Shown in pieces: positions 22,957-35,924 of a stretch of 64,000 nucleotides of DNA (within the stretch, counting starts at the first letter, position 1; each line of letters starts with the position of its first letter). The notes under the pieces are model-generated. The model made no database searches. It saw only the letters and a list, made by a program, of their open reading frames with translations, and had not been told where the DNA came from. The stretch is taken from contig CP136063.1 of assembly GCA_032622095.1 (NCBI GenBank), positions 30,940,987 to 31,004,986 on the forward strand. Reading direction: 5' to 3'. Both the position numbers and the translations under genes were made by a program. Source of the stretch: Siphonodentalium dalli. Its lineage: Eukaryota > Mollusca > Scaphopoda > Gadilida > Siphonodentaliidae.

Positions 22957-24040
22957 TAGTGATGGGCGGTTAACCGAGAAAACAACTCAGTTTCGATTTT
23001 TAACAATAAACCGAAAACCGACCCACGCGATTCTGCTCAAACCGATATTACGTTTTTTTTTTATGTTTATTTTTCACTTAAATCAACTTATTATACCTCC
23101 CCAGGTACTTATTAGTTGATATTGTTATCAAATTATCGGCCTCACTGATCAATATTATATCGGAATGTGTCCATTTCGTCTCAGATATGTGTTGTTATAA
23201 TATCGTATAGGCGACTGTTTTTGTTCTTTTTCAAAACATATGGCCGAACAAAATAACGAACATGGTTCAACAAAAAGCCTTGTTTGGAGTTATTTTACGC
23301 GTCTAACTGGAGACGACTGCAAAAAAATGTCGCTGCTTAATATGTCATAAAAACGTCGCTTAAACCAGAGTCCGGCTAACTATATGAATGCCGAACGTAC
23401 ACAAGTCCAAATAAGGCGATAATCGCCAACCGAAAAAATGGAAGCGTCTGCTAACTCGAAAACTTAAGTAAATGCATGGTATGAACACTTTGGTCGTCTG
23501 GACATTCCGATGTGACGTAATCTGGTAGAAGTTTGCAGCCATTGTGCAGCTTGTAAAATATGTCGCAACATCACACATATCAAAGCGATCACACCGCAGT
23601 CATTGAATGTGGGTCAATCATACACGTGTCAATAATTGTTACACAGTCAGGTCAAGGACGCCCACTGTTTGTGAATTTGCTGCTGTTTGTGGTTGAATTC
23701 TCAGACACTAATCAATGCATATAATATGATAAATATGTCAGAAAGGGATAAACAGTGAAGATGGGGGTGTTTATTTTTTAAAATACCGAATTGTATCATC
23801 TTATCGCGTTGGATTCAGTTTGCGTCGGCATTTTGTCCCGTTGTTTACCTGTGATCGCATTTCCTTCCTAAAAAATTGAACGTTATTGGGACATTATTGA
23901 CTCTAATTGCGGTTACTTTGAAAGTATATCCATTTCAGTATAATTTCACTATCTAGTAAAAAAAAACGAACCGAAACCGATGTTTTTTTCTCCCAGAAAA
24001 ACCGAAACCGAACATAAAAAATAAAAACCGCCCATCTCTA
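22957..24040 (+). mobile_element. hAT-like DNA transposon relic nested in the 2.9 kb element
   Basis: Inverted ends TAGTGATGGGCGGTT and AACCGCCCATCTCTA bound about 1.08 kb. Such TAG-GATGGG ends are typical of hAT. Subterminal stretches are rich in AACCGA/TCGGTT repeats (22975-23060, 23960-24030). A BED-type zinc finger remnant lies inside. No 8-bp target duplication is visible, so the copy is old or its edges have been altered. Confidence 0.7.
23240..23363 (+). pseudogene. BED zinc-finger remnant of a hAT transposase
   Basis: From an ATG at 23240 the frame reads KSLVWSYFTRLTGDDC, a good BED-finger start. After a run of seven A at 23321-23327 the second half (CLICHKNVA) continues in another frame, which ends at a stop near 23363. 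So the exon is frameshifted at the A-run, and the rest of the transposase is not seen. BED fingers bind transposon ends. Confidence 0.6.
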
Positions 24041-25053
24041 CTCGGTTTCGACTCCATATTGTCGCTAATGCTTTGTCAACGTTATTGGCACGTAAATCTT
24101 ATGTAAGCATAGCGATGGCGACGTGGTCGGAACTTGGGCGTTTGATACCGAGACCACTATTTGAATATTAATGTGTGTTCCAGAACGAAAAAGTTGAAGA
24201 AAATTGACAAATTTGTGAATTTAAAAACAGTTCAAACGTTAGTGTATTCCATGCCTCAGCCCGGACATATATACCAAATTTCATTAATATCCATTGAGAA
24301 ACAACGGTCCAAACATATAACACCCCGTTTACACATTTTATTTGGAGCCGGCCACGGCCTTGGCTTACACTTTATGTTGTGTCCCCGCACATATCGCCAC
24401 GCCCTTGGTCATTGTTTCTTTGAAATCAAACTCCATTGTTTATTAAAACTTAAAATTCAAAAAATAGTTGTTGCTGTTGCTTTCACTCGGTCGATCGTTC
24501 CCGTAATTATCTGATCTCCTTTCCGGCTATGTAGTTGTAAGTTCGTTCCGCCTGTTCCGTTCCGTCAATTTACTACAGATCAAGTTTTAAATGTTGACAA
24601 ATTAACGGTCTCGGATTTATCTCAAAGTTCGGATTATATTTCGAGAGTCAGGTATTGTACACAATGCCTTCGTAATCTGCCATTATCACTTGATCTTACA
24701 ACATAATGGTAGCAGATAAAACCATCTAGTTATATGTGAATTTGGTGATTGAAATGAGGCGGGGTAGTGTCTAATTTTTTCCCGAAATAGTTTTTCGGCA
24801 AGCAGTCTACCATGTATTTTAAAAACAACTACAAATGTCACATTTTTATTTTTTTCGTCGGGTAGCTTGTTGATACTCACTCAGAACAGATTAGTCTTCA
24901 ACATAATTTATATACATTGTTTGTATTTTCATGTTATAAGTGGGAAACAAATTCATAATAATGGAAAAGCACTTGGAGGTCGTGAATAAAGCTACGGAGG
25001 CCCAACTATTCGAGAGCGTCTAGCTCTGTTTGAATAGTTGGGTTCACCAACTA
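24041..25053. other. Right part of the 2.9 kb element, no gene recognised
   Basis: A 117-codon frame at 24161-24514 has no recognisable domain and ordinary non-coding composition. The end carries the subterminal hairpin described for the element. Confidence 0.4.
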
Positions 25054-25063
25054 CATAATGCAC

Positions 25064-26526
<1,463 letters not shown>

Positions 26527-26534
26527 GATAAGCC

Positions 26535-26675
26535 CACATACATCTCTCCAAATTGAGTTTCTGACATTTAATATGTTTGTCACACGAGAATTGGAAACAA
26601 TCTTAGATTCCGATGACGGAGCAGAAAAAGAGTGCGGGGTGAATCTTCTTTGTAACTATAAACTTTATGATTGGA
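26535..26675 (+). other. 141-bp insertion between fingers of block I, supplying a new ATG
   Basis: The repeat structure breaks at AGCC (26531-26534) and resumes at AGCC (26676-26679), giving a 4-bp duplication around about 141 bp of unrelated sequence. It contains an ATG at 26573 in frame with the fingers downstream and codes an acidic leader (ILDSDDGAEKE). Its origin is unknown. Confidence 0.55.
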
Positions 26676-27211
26676 AGCCTTATTGGTGTGATATATGCGG
26701 GAAATCATTTAATCAATCCGGCGACTTGGTTAGACATAAAATGATCCACACCGGAGACAAGCCTTATAGTTGTGATATATGCGGGAAATCATTTAATCAG
26801 GCGAGCAGCTTGGAGAGACATAAGAGAATCCACACCGGAGATAAGCCTTATAGTTGTGATATCTGCGGGAAATCATTTAATCATTCGAGCAGCTTGGTGG
26901 CCCACAGGAGAATCCATATCGGATATGAACTTTACTGTTGTGACATATGCGGGAAATCATTTATTCAATCGGGTGATTTGGTGAAACATAAGAGAATCCA
27001 TACTGGAGAAAAGCCTTATCATTGTGATATATGCGGGAAACCATTTAGTCAGTTGAGCAGCTTGGGAATACATAAGAGAATCCACACCAGAGATAAACAT
27101 TACCGTAGTGACATATGCGAGAAATCATTTAATAATTCGAGCAACTTGGTGACACATAAGAGAATCCACACCGGAGATAAACCGTACAGTTGTGTCATAT
27201 GCGAGAAATAA
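26573..27211 (+). CDS. C2H2 zinc-finger array, block I second part (6 fingers)
   Basis: An ATG in the 141-bp insertion opens a 212-residue frame: 34 residues without fingers, then six fingers and the start of a seventh. Finger 6 has lost its first cysteine (YRSDICEKSF). The frame ends at 27209-27211, again by TCA to TAA in the codon after CEK, as in three other fingers of the cluster. If translated it would be a short acidic-leader zinc-finger protein; it may equally be the broken 3' half of the array ending at 26526. Confidence 0.7.
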   Translation: MFVTRELETILDSDDGAEKECGVNLLCNYKLYDWKPYWCDICGKSFNQSGDLVRHKMIHTGDKPYSCDICGKSFNQASSLERHKRIHTGDKPYSCDICGKSFNHSSSLVAHRRIHIGYELYCCDICGKSFIQSGDLVKHKRIHTGEKPYHCDICGKPFSQLSSLGIHKRIHTRDKHYRSDICEKSFNNSSNLVTHKRIHTGDKPYSCVICEK

Positions 27212-27600
27212 TTTATTCGTTGGAGTTACTTGGTGGCACATACGAGAATCCACATCGGAGAAAAACCTAACAATTATGATATATGCAGGAAATCATTTAT
27301 TTGATCGAATGACTTGGTGAAACATAAGTCCATACCGGAGAAATGCCTTAGCATTGGGAAATGTGCGGAAAATGATTTAGTCAATTGAGCAACTTGGTGA
27401 AACATAAGACAATTCATACCGCAGATAGGCCTTACCATTGTGATGCGGGGATCTGTTTGTTCGAGCCACTTGGTGACACATAAGAGCGATCCACACCGGA
27501 GATAAGCCGTACGGTTGTGATATATGCGGTAAGTCATTTCGTCAATCGAGCAGTTGGTGAAACATAAGAGAATTCACACCGGAAATCTCCCATATCAATA
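27212..27600 (+). pseudogene. Decayed end of the block I finger array
   Basis: Finger-like units with many changes of frame and stops. Blocks II (53873-54165) and III (58219-58620) decay at the same place and share several of the lesions, so the decay predates duplication. Confidence 0.7.
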
Positions 27601-28640
27601 TGATATGTGCGGGAAATCAACATTTGTTACTGGTTCGAGCGACTTGGTGAAACAGACAGTCCATACCGGTGTTAAGCCATAACACATAACATAATCCATA
27701 CGGGTGTTAAGCCATAACACATAACATACTCCATACGGGTGGTGTGTATCAGTGCGATTTGTGCGACAAATCATTCGCCCAGAAGTTGACAGAACAGTGA
27801 CCCGAGGCTGGTGGCACATACGACAAGTAACACCGACGATAGTCCTTATGTGGGAAATCGTTTACTACTTCATCACCGTTCCTAAGAAAACACACACGTG
27901 GAATCGCCCATATCCGTGCGATGTGTGTGAGAAATCGTTCACTCAGAACCATCAACTCATGAGTCATAAGATAATCCACATAATCCACGATCGACCATAT
28001 CAGTGTGATATCTGTGAGGAGTTATTTTCCCATAGAAGTAACCTAATGACACATAAGGAACTCCACGCAGGCGATTCTCCATATCAGTGCAGTGCGTGTG
28101 AAAAATCCTTCGCCAATAGCAGTAGCCTAATTACACATATCATAGAAGTCACACAGGTGAATACCCGTATCAGTGCGAGCTGTGTGAGAAATCTATTGCT
28201 AGGAACTATCACCTGGTGAGACAGAAAAGAATAATCGACATAGGCGAGCGTCCGTATCAGTGCGACGTGTGTGAGAAATCGTTCTTTGACAGCTGTGACC
28301 TGATGAGACATAGGAAACTCCACACAAGCGATCGTCCACATCATTGCGATATGTGTGAGAAATCATTCGCCATGAGCAGTTGATTAATTTGACATAAGAA
28401 GCTTCACACATGATAGCGTCCATATCAGTGCGATGTGTGTGAGAAATACAAGCATCGAGACACACAGGATAGCAAGGAGATCCACACAGGTGATCGCCCA
28501 TATCAATGCGATGTGTGAGACAAATAATTATCAAAAACGGCCCTACGCATATGACAGAATCCACAGCGGCGACCATCCGTGTCAATCAGATGCGTGTGAG
28601 AAACAATTCGCTCAGAGAGTTTTACTTTAACATGTACATC
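27601..28640 (+). pseudogene. Second-type C2H2 array (CDVCEKSF fingers), block I, decayed
   Basis: This array has its own consensus, RPYQCDVCEKSF with linkers of HxxDRPYQ type, different from the TGDKPY array upstream. The longest open part (27752-28219) has three recognisable fingers. Further fingers to 28640 (FFDSCDLMRH, AMSS types) are interrupted by several stops and frame changes. A tandem 39-bp duplication with CCATACGGGTG lies at 27665-27745. Copies at 54166-55040 and 59858-61224 show it was part of the duplicated unit. Confidence 0.75.
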
Positions 28641-28929
28641 AATTTTAACTGTGGTAGCTTTGTTCTATCATGTCTTAAACGGGGGTACCTGATTAATGTG
28701 GCAGAATGGTCGAAATTAGTATTACTCCTGATGGTTGGGATTTTCGCCTGTTATTGTTTTTTATTTACAGCAATTATTACACAGTAGTCAGTGAAAGATG
28801 AAGTATTTTAAGTCACTCTATGCATTAGGGATTTAAAGATGGATTATCAACTTAAGTTTTTAGAATTCCACCAATATATGTCATGCAGGTTTTGGTGCAC
28901 GGTACTTCGTCGTTAAGCTATAGCAGAAC
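28641..28929. other. 3' flank of block I
   Basis: Shared with block II (55041-55320). At 28834 it carries TTAAAGATGGATTATC, the first bases of MITE A without the rest, a possible end relic. Confidence 0.4.
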
Positions 28930-29400
28930 ATGATTACCGACATATTTCCATTTTCTATTGGGTGCTTTTGTAGTAACAAAAAACATGTCTCCAATTTTGT
29001 AATAAAAAATTACAGCTTTTGAAGTAAACTGACTCAATAAATTTTGACGGGCGCTGGACGATTTTCTTGACAAAGTCAACCCGATAATCCATAGGGGCTA
29101 TCGCCCATACGGGTGTGACTTGTGACTGAATATATTTACTGATTCCGGTTCCGTGACAAAAGAATTCACACTGGAAATCACCATCTGAGTGTGACATTCC
29201 ATTCCATCGTTCTATTCCTTCCTATTTTTGTTATGCGTTTCATTCTTTATTGCTGTGCCTGACAATTGACAATACAATTATTTGTATTCGTATATTGTGT
29301 TAAATAAATTTTGAAAGGAGACGGTACCTTTCACAACTACGGACATTGAGACTTGAAAGTTTAACTTTTCCCTATATGGCGACATAATGCCATTGAATCC
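28930..29400. repeat. Left arm of a large inverted duplication
   Basis: The stretch around 28950-29200 (with CTGGACGATTTTC and a finger remnant reading RPYGCDL) matches 35560-35760 on the opposite strand. The stretch 29240-29380 (TGCCTGACAAT and ACTTGAAAGTTTAAC-like blocks) matches 36410-36530 reversed. The non-coding LTR element 29648-35150 lies between the arms. Confidence 0.6.
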
Positions 29401-29647
29401 GTTATTTATATACTCAATCATCAGAGGATATGTGAATCCAACGGTTTCCACATAACACATTACTGGCCCCCGTTTTCGAAGTAGCTGGCCACGTTTGAGG
29501 TAGTTCTACTACTTCGGTTATGTGACATAGTTTCAATGATCACAATTTATCGTTAATGTCGCCTTCCAGAGACGAATCTAATAAACCAAAAATTTTATGC
29601 TGTCCCTAACGCGTCTTTTCGGCACCTAATTTCGAAGTATGAATATT

Positions 29648-30084
29648 TATAACACTTCGTATGTTACACGGCGTACGTAAGGTTAATCTATCTGAAGGGT
29701 CATTGCTCTGGCCTCTATGATGGGATCAACAAATCTAAGGTGAAGTATTAGGTAATTGACTCTAGAGTTCACTGCTTTCATCAAAACAAGTTTAATTGTC
29801 CACCTGTTTTGATGGGAGCGGCAGACACATGTTCCAATCAAATCCCGACATCTGTCGGCCAGGGCGTTTCCCCTAGCACAAATATACTGGAGAGAGCCCA
29901 GACTCTCTGACTCTTATTTCTGAATGCACACTTGACACGAACGTGTAGCGCGAAAAGATGTTGTATTATTCTCTGTGGCCGCCTAATGTGACTTTGTAAA
30001 TATTTGTAATAATAAATTTCATCAACATGTTCTAAGAATTTCAACTTAATGCTAAGAACCTGGGACCAGCCCGAGAGTGGTACA
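29648..30084 (+). repeat. Left LTR of the non-coding LTR element
   Basis: Starts TATAACACTTCGTATG, ends GAGAGTGGTACA, and aligns end to end with 34705-35150. Confidence 0.8.
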
Positions 30085-32173
30085 CGTTGACGTGGTACCG
30101 TGAGCTAGACATTTCTTGGAATTCTTGGACATGGATGCCAGGTGGTCACGGGGAAATACGAAGGAAACACGGTATGAGTCAATTTGCATTATTTGGCTTG
30201 GTTCACAACTCTTTATAGATAGATTTATATGTGGCTTGTCTTATTGCGTCAACTTTTTCATATTAGGTATGCTTGGAAACTACTGTTGTAACAGTATGTT
30301 TATTTCGAGTTGTTGTTTCAATATAAATTATATCTGGTTTTAATTTTTGTGTAAATTGGCTAAACTCTTCATAAGTCGAGTTATCGTTGGTTTAAAAATT
30401 GTTGTGTCAACTTTAAATAAATGATAGCTGGTCAAAATTTTTGTATACATTGCCATGGTTATGTTTCCGGGACAGCCTATCGCTTGTTCTGTGGTATTTG
30501 CTTAGCTTTGAAGTAATCTGTAGACTTAAAGGAAGCGATTCATATATAAATAAGGTCTAGTTGTTTCCGTTGAGTAGAAAGTTAAGACAGCTTGTCAAAA
30601 TATAAGTTTATTAATTAAAATTTGAAATAAAGATTGGTTTTTAGTTTTGAAGTATTATTGTTACATGTACGCTCGGTGTGAATAGTCTAATTAAACAATA
30701 TATGAGTAAAGCAAAAAAGTTATTCAGGGAATACACAGTTATAGTTTAAATCGTTGCGTCGATTTTAAATAAAGAGTGTTTGATTTTCGAGGTATTATTA
30801 GTTACATGGACGCTGGTCTAAATTTTTGGGCAAATTGGCCGTAATTGTTAAATTTGTAAAATGTTATCAGCTATAAGAAATAATCACTGGAATAAAGTTG
30901 TGTCCATTCGCTATATGGTATCCTATCGATAAGATTGCTTGTTACAATCTACACGTGAAAAGTTCCAGTGAATTATTCAATGATGCATATGTATACAGAG
31001 GTAGTGAATACCCCGTCGTTGTATGTCTGCTTCTTTTCAAACAAGTTGGAGTTTGTTGAAAATTTCCAGATAAAGAAATTTGGCACAAGTTATGATTAGG
31101 TAATTTAGAAAGGGCTTATTGAAGCCTACTATGGTATATATAAAATATGAGTTTGTCGAATATATCTTTTGTTGCCTTTGTAGTTGTTATGAGCAAGTTG
31201 AAGGCGTTTACATATATTATTAGCGCACTTTTGGTAAACTTGTTTGAAGTTCAAATAAATTATGTTTAAATAATGTAAATCACAGAACAAAAATGTTCTG
31301 GGAAGTTCTGGTAAAACATCAAATCAAATTATTACACCATTATGCAGGTTATATTAGGTATGCAAAATTTACTGCTGATTTTTTGGATGTTTTCAAGTTA
31401 ATCAGTATGATTTTAGTGATTTCTGGCTTGGAACGAATTATGATTGGGAATTTTGTTGAAAATGTTCTGTCAGTGAATTAAGATTTTGTTGAAAATGTTC
31501 TGTCAGTGAATTAAGATTAGTTTTATTGTGCTCGGATGATCCATTTGAAAACTTTGTTTATTTATGGCAGTTTGTCAAGAGACTGGTTGCGCCCAGAGAA
31601 ATACATTGCTTTTAAAAGAAATTAGTTGAAGTAATTCGAGAAACTTAAAACTCAATAAATTATAGTCCAGATATAGATACTTGAAGTTTGAAGTATTAGA
31701 AACTATTGTTGAAGAATGTTCAAGTTAGCCAAATAGGTCAAATGTTTTGCAAGAATATCTACACGAATTTTAGTGGTATTTTGGTTATGACACACCCGGA
31801 TTGGGTTAAAATGTCGATTTAAAAAATATATAGATCGCGGTACATGTACCGTCATTGTATGTATGCATTATACAAGTAACCAGAATGGTTTTGATGTGTT
31901 CAAGTTTCAAACAAGCCAAAGTTGATCAGAGTTGACAAGTCGGAAAGTAAGAAATGTAACTGAATAATCAATAATGGTGTACCCACACAAGAAAAGAAGG
32001 GATAGAAAATTGATTATGCCATAATTACATCTAATACGGGTATTCTGAGAGTGTCTGTAAGTAATTAATCAGACTAACATGCTATCAAGTATGTCTAAAT
32101 GTATGTGGACGGCACCGAATACACGGAATAGAATACAAACATAGAAAAGAAAAAAAAGAGAATTTACCTTTAA
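30085..32173. other. Interior of the non-coding LTR element, left part
   Basis: AT-rich with no coding frame recognised. A 33-bp unit containing TTGTTGAAAATGTTCTGTCA is tandemly duplicated at about 31450-31516. Confidence 0.55.
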
Positions 32174-32693
32174 AGATGGATTATCTCTTTAAATAACAAA
32201 TTTTAAATAGTTGCGTGGGTATAAAATAATAGATATGAACTGAAGACCTATGTCCGGAAAAGATTCTATCAATTAATATTGATTTTATTTCGAATATTAA
32301 ATCGGGCCCATTTATGTTACTATTTTTAGAACCGACCATTCGGATGAGACCGAATTGCGATATAGAGCACTGGGCTGTTCCTACGGCTACGCAACGAATG
32401 TCAAATGTCACAGATTGGTTGTTTGTATTGTTTTGTTCCACAGATATAAGCGATAATGAGTATAATTAACGTTTATTTGTGACAAAATTGCACAATATAA
32501 TTTCTGGTCTATGTTAACAGTAACCACTATTGTTCGTTAGCTGAACAAAAACACCTTTTTAGACCAGAAAATATTCGAAATAAAATTAATATTAATCGAT
32601 AGAAGCATTTCCGGACATGAGTCTTCGATTCAGATCTAATATTTTATACCCCGGTAACTATATAATACATGTTTACAAAGAGATAATCCACCT
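32174..32693 (+). mobile_element. MITE family A, copy 3
   Basis: 520 bp with TTAA on both sides (32170-32173, 32694-32697), full inverted ends, and very close to copies 2, 4 and 6. It is nested in the old LTR element, so it is younger than that insertion. Confidence 0.92.
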
Positions 32694-32697
32694 TTAA

Positions 32698-34704
32698 TGG
32701 AATTTAAATGGATCCGAAAATAATCCTATTAATTCCATGAAAATTATATGGAATAAAGACGCCATTTAGAACCATAGTCAATCACGATGAAATATTCCTT
32801 GAAAACGTGAGAAATATATCCATCCCACAGAAAATTTGTACACACTGGTGTAGCCAACACACACGAGAGCTATTTGGTGAATATTTTGAGATAAGTCAAA
32901 TCTTGCCTCAGGGCATAAATTGTTGAAGCTGGCTGAACTCGTCCAACCGGGACCCATTCATTGACCACATAAGAAACCTAAAGTCATCTGTTGTCACTAG
33001 ACGCATACCTCATCGAAACTCAGATAACAATGAAGAGTAATAAACCGGATCAATTCAATATAAAGCCACAGAAATATACCGAGATACCTATAGAGTTGAT
33101 TTTTTAAGATTATTCATGCATGCTAACTTAATTAAGTCGCTGTCCACTCACAGTGGTAGAAGAGGCAGGCACGTTAAAGCTGCATGACTGTATGACCAAA
33201 TTGGCGTGAACAAAACCTTTTTCATTGCCACCATTGACCGTCTCGAAAAGATTGTTTGTATTAAGATGCTATGCCTGTTTTATCAATGTTACCCCATCAG
33301 TTCCGTGTCACGTCGAGCGTTACAAAACGAGGTGCACCCCAGGTGAATTAGCATACACATTTCGTTTTACAGTTGTCTGAGATTAGCAAAATAAGATTCG
33401 TATTTGGATAGCGAACTATTGATTTGAAGTTTAAAGGGAGATGTCGGAATGAAATGGGAATGATATATATGTAGTTATATGTGAACCAGGCCAATAAGCC
33501 AAGCAAATTGTCTCAAGGTTGTACATTTTATTCCTTTGTTGCACAAGGGATAACTATATATAAAAGATGACATTTATATAAAATGTCCTTGGTGTGGGTG
33601 TGTTTATGTTACATGATATAGTTGTTAGAATTACTGGCTCACAAGCTATAGGTAATTCGACGGGTATGCCCAAAATACAGGGACCGTGATATTTAATTTG
33701 GTGTTCCAGGTTTATGGAATCGTGATTTGACACATACGACGAGATTTAACACGTCGGCGCCAATTATTTTGAAAAAGTTTATTTTATAGAGCATTAATAT
33801 ACATGCTGGTATATATAGAAAGGTTTAAGTTGGCGTTCCGGTAGATGGATAGTGATTTTACACGACGGCGTGATTGTGAAATTTTTTATTTTCTAGAGCA
33901 TTTTATATGCTGGTATATATAGGGCCTTTAAGCCCAATTAAAATGTTATATCGGTTATATGGTCATTTCAAGGTTGAAATCGTGTTCTACACGTATAAGC
34001 GTGATATTACACGCTGATGAAATTAACCAGAGTTAATTAATTTCAGTTCTTACACAACGTATGGAGTCATATACACCAGACAGTACTATACTGACCCTTA
34101 ATAAATTTATGGCCGAATTCAAGATCAAGTTGAAATTTATTCAACTTTCGTATCGAAACAAGGTAATATAACACAAGACAGAAGTCATATCCTGGATATT
34201 AAACCATATGGATCCTTCATAAAATTTCGCCCGAATTCAAGGTAAAGTTGAAATTTATCTCAATTTTCATACCAAAACAAGGCGAATATTTGAGACATAT
34301 ATAGGACGCATGGGATCGACCGGGTTCGCACCGTCGTACTCCAACGTTGGATCTGGATAAACCAATTATTCGGAATCTAGCTGGATAAAGCGCATGGGAT
34401 CGACCGGGATTGCACAGTCGTTCTCCAACGTTGGATCTGGATCAACCAATTATTCGGAATCAAGCCAGGACTGACTCTGCGATTATGACATTCCTCTGTT
34501 TCAGAACAATTCCTGTTATCGACGGTTTCGCTCGAGTAAAGAACTTTCGGAGTGTGACATTCCTATGTTAGGAACTTGTGGGATTATGACATTCTTCTGT
34601 TTCGGAACAATTCATATTCCAAATGGGATAGTTAGAATCTCTATCACGGAATCATCAAGTTTTTTGTCTTAGGACAAAAATCTTGAAAAAGGTGATACGG
34701 GTTA
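32698..34704. other. Interior of the non-coding LTR element, right part
   Basis: No coding frame. An 84-bp tandem duplication with CGCATGGGATCGACCGGG starts at about 34308 and 34391. Several degenerate repeats of a GATTATGACATTC motif lie at 34480-34600. Confidence 0.5.
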
Positions 34705-35150
34705 TGTAACACTTCGTATGTTACACAGCGTACGTAAGGTTAATCTATCTGAATGGTCATTGCTCTGGCCTCTATGATGGGATCAACAACTCTAAGGTGA
34801 ATGATTAGGTCATTGACTCTAGAGCTCACTGCTTTCATCAAAACAAGTTTAATCGTCCACCTGTTTTGATGGGAGCGGCGGATACGTGTTCCAATCAAAT
34901 CCCGACATCTGTCGTCCAGGGCGTTTCCCCTAGCGCATATCTACTGGACAGAGCCCAGGCTCTCAGTCTCTGACTGTTGTTTCTGAACGCACACTTGATA
35001 TGAACGTGTAGCGCGAAAAGATATTGTTGTATTATTCTCCGTGGCCGCCTGATGTGACTTTGTAAATATTTGTAATAATAAATTTCATCAGTGTGTTCTA
35101 AGAATTTCAACTTAATGCTAAGAACCCTGGACCAGCCCGAAAGTGGTACA
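34705..35150 (+). repeat. Right LTR of the non-coding LTR element
   Basis: Starts TGTAACACTTCGTATG, ends GGTACA, and is followed by the target copy TATT. Confidence 0.8.
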
Positions 35151-35309
35151 TATTCAATTAACATCGCCTTCCAAATTGAGGCCAAATATACCAACTATTT
35201 TCCGTTGAAACTAATACATCACCTAAGAATTTTTTTAGACACACATCCCCCGGTGGATTCTCATAAGTCATGTCTGACTCAATGTCACATCGATCTTCTG
35301 ACAAACGTC

Positions 35310-35650
35310 ATGTAAGGGCGTTCACCAGTGTGGGTTGTTAAACTGACAAGGAACAATCTTACATACTCATGTGATTGATCACCCATGTATATCCTCATAT
35401 GCTTAGGCAGGGAAACGGACTCACTAAATGCCTTTTGGTACACGTCACACTTGTATGGGCGATCGACTGTGGATTCTCTTGTGTGTTGGCATGACTGAAA
35501 GCTATACGACCCACGTCACGCTCGTATGGTCGATTGTCGGTGTGGATTCTTTTGTCACGGAACCGGACACACTAAATTCCTTCAGTCACAAGTCACATTC
35601 GTATGGGCGATAGCCCCTATGGATTATCGGGTTGGCTTTGTCATGAAAAT
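35310..35650 (-). pseudogene. Decayed C2H2 fingers, third type, minus strand
   Basis: On the minus strand the fingers read RPYECDL, SGSVTKES and RSPIQV-like pieces with stops between them. They form a head-to-head inverted pair with the plus-strand fingers at 35925-36310. Both start with the same IIHxGYRxYxCDL stretch, so one arm was copied from the other. Confidence 0.6.
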
Positions 35651-35687
35651 CGTCCAGCGCCCGTCAAAATGTATTGAGTCAGTTTAC

Positions 35688-35880
35688 TTCAAAAGCTGTA
35701 ATTTTGTTATTACAAAAGTGGAGACAAGTTTTTTTACTACAAAAGCTGGGGTTTGTTACGTCAAAAGCAGAGACATAACTTTACTACAAAAGCTGGCGAT
35801 TTTATGACAAAAGTGGTGAGGTACTTCAAAAGCTGTCGATTTTTATTTCAAAAGTGGTCAGCTACTTCAAAAGCTGGCGT
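35688..35880 (+). repeat. Degenerate 19-27 bp repeat with CAAAAGCTG/CAAAAGTGG cores
   Basis: Nine cores start at about 35690, 35713, 35740, 35762, 35787, 35808, 35827, 35849 and 35868. Most alternate between the CTG and GTGG types. The array fills the gap between the two head-to-head finger arrays. Confidence 0.7.
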
Positions 35881-35924
35881 AACAGCTGGACGATTTTTAT
35901 GACAAAACAGCGCAATAATCCACA

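Larger units (their letters stand above)
22186..25053. mobile_element. 2.9 kb TIR element inserted in block I (Mutator-like or foldback type)
   Basis: The element splits CATAATGCAC, which is present once at the equivalent place in blocks II and III (CATAATGCTC in block III), and leaves 10-bp copies at 22176-22185 and 25054-25063. Ends are imperfect inverted repeats, TAGTCCGTAAACCTGAC and, on the other strand, TAGTTGGTGAACCCAAC. Just inside each end lies a hairpin with AGAGC...GCTCT in its loop region (about 22199-22240 and 25013-25052). No transposase of its own was found. A 9-11 bp duplication fits Mutator-like elements, but the short ends leave the family open. A hAT relic is nested inside. 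Confidence 0.75.
29648..35150 (+). mobile_element. Non-coding LTR retroelement (LARD-like), old
   Basis: Direct repeats 29648-30084 and 34705-35150 bound 5.5 kb. The target duplication is TATT (29644-29647 and 35151-35154). The LTRs differ by roughly 6-8% including small indels, so the copy is considerably older than the other LTR elements. AATAAA near the LTR right ends favours plus orientation. No Gag, Pol or other protein was recognised inside; the layout fits a large non-autonomous derivative. MITE A copy 3 is nested at 32174-32693. Confidence 0.8.

Noticed and set aside
24161-24514. 117-codon frame in the 2.9 kb element
   Set aside because: No recognisable domain, ordinary AT-rich composition, no neighbouring coding signal.
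28199-28585. Cys/His-rich minus-strand frames opposite the finger arrays (also 54002-54416, 54631-54966)
   Set aside because: They are antisense readings of the plus-strand finger arrays and lack the C2H2 spacing.
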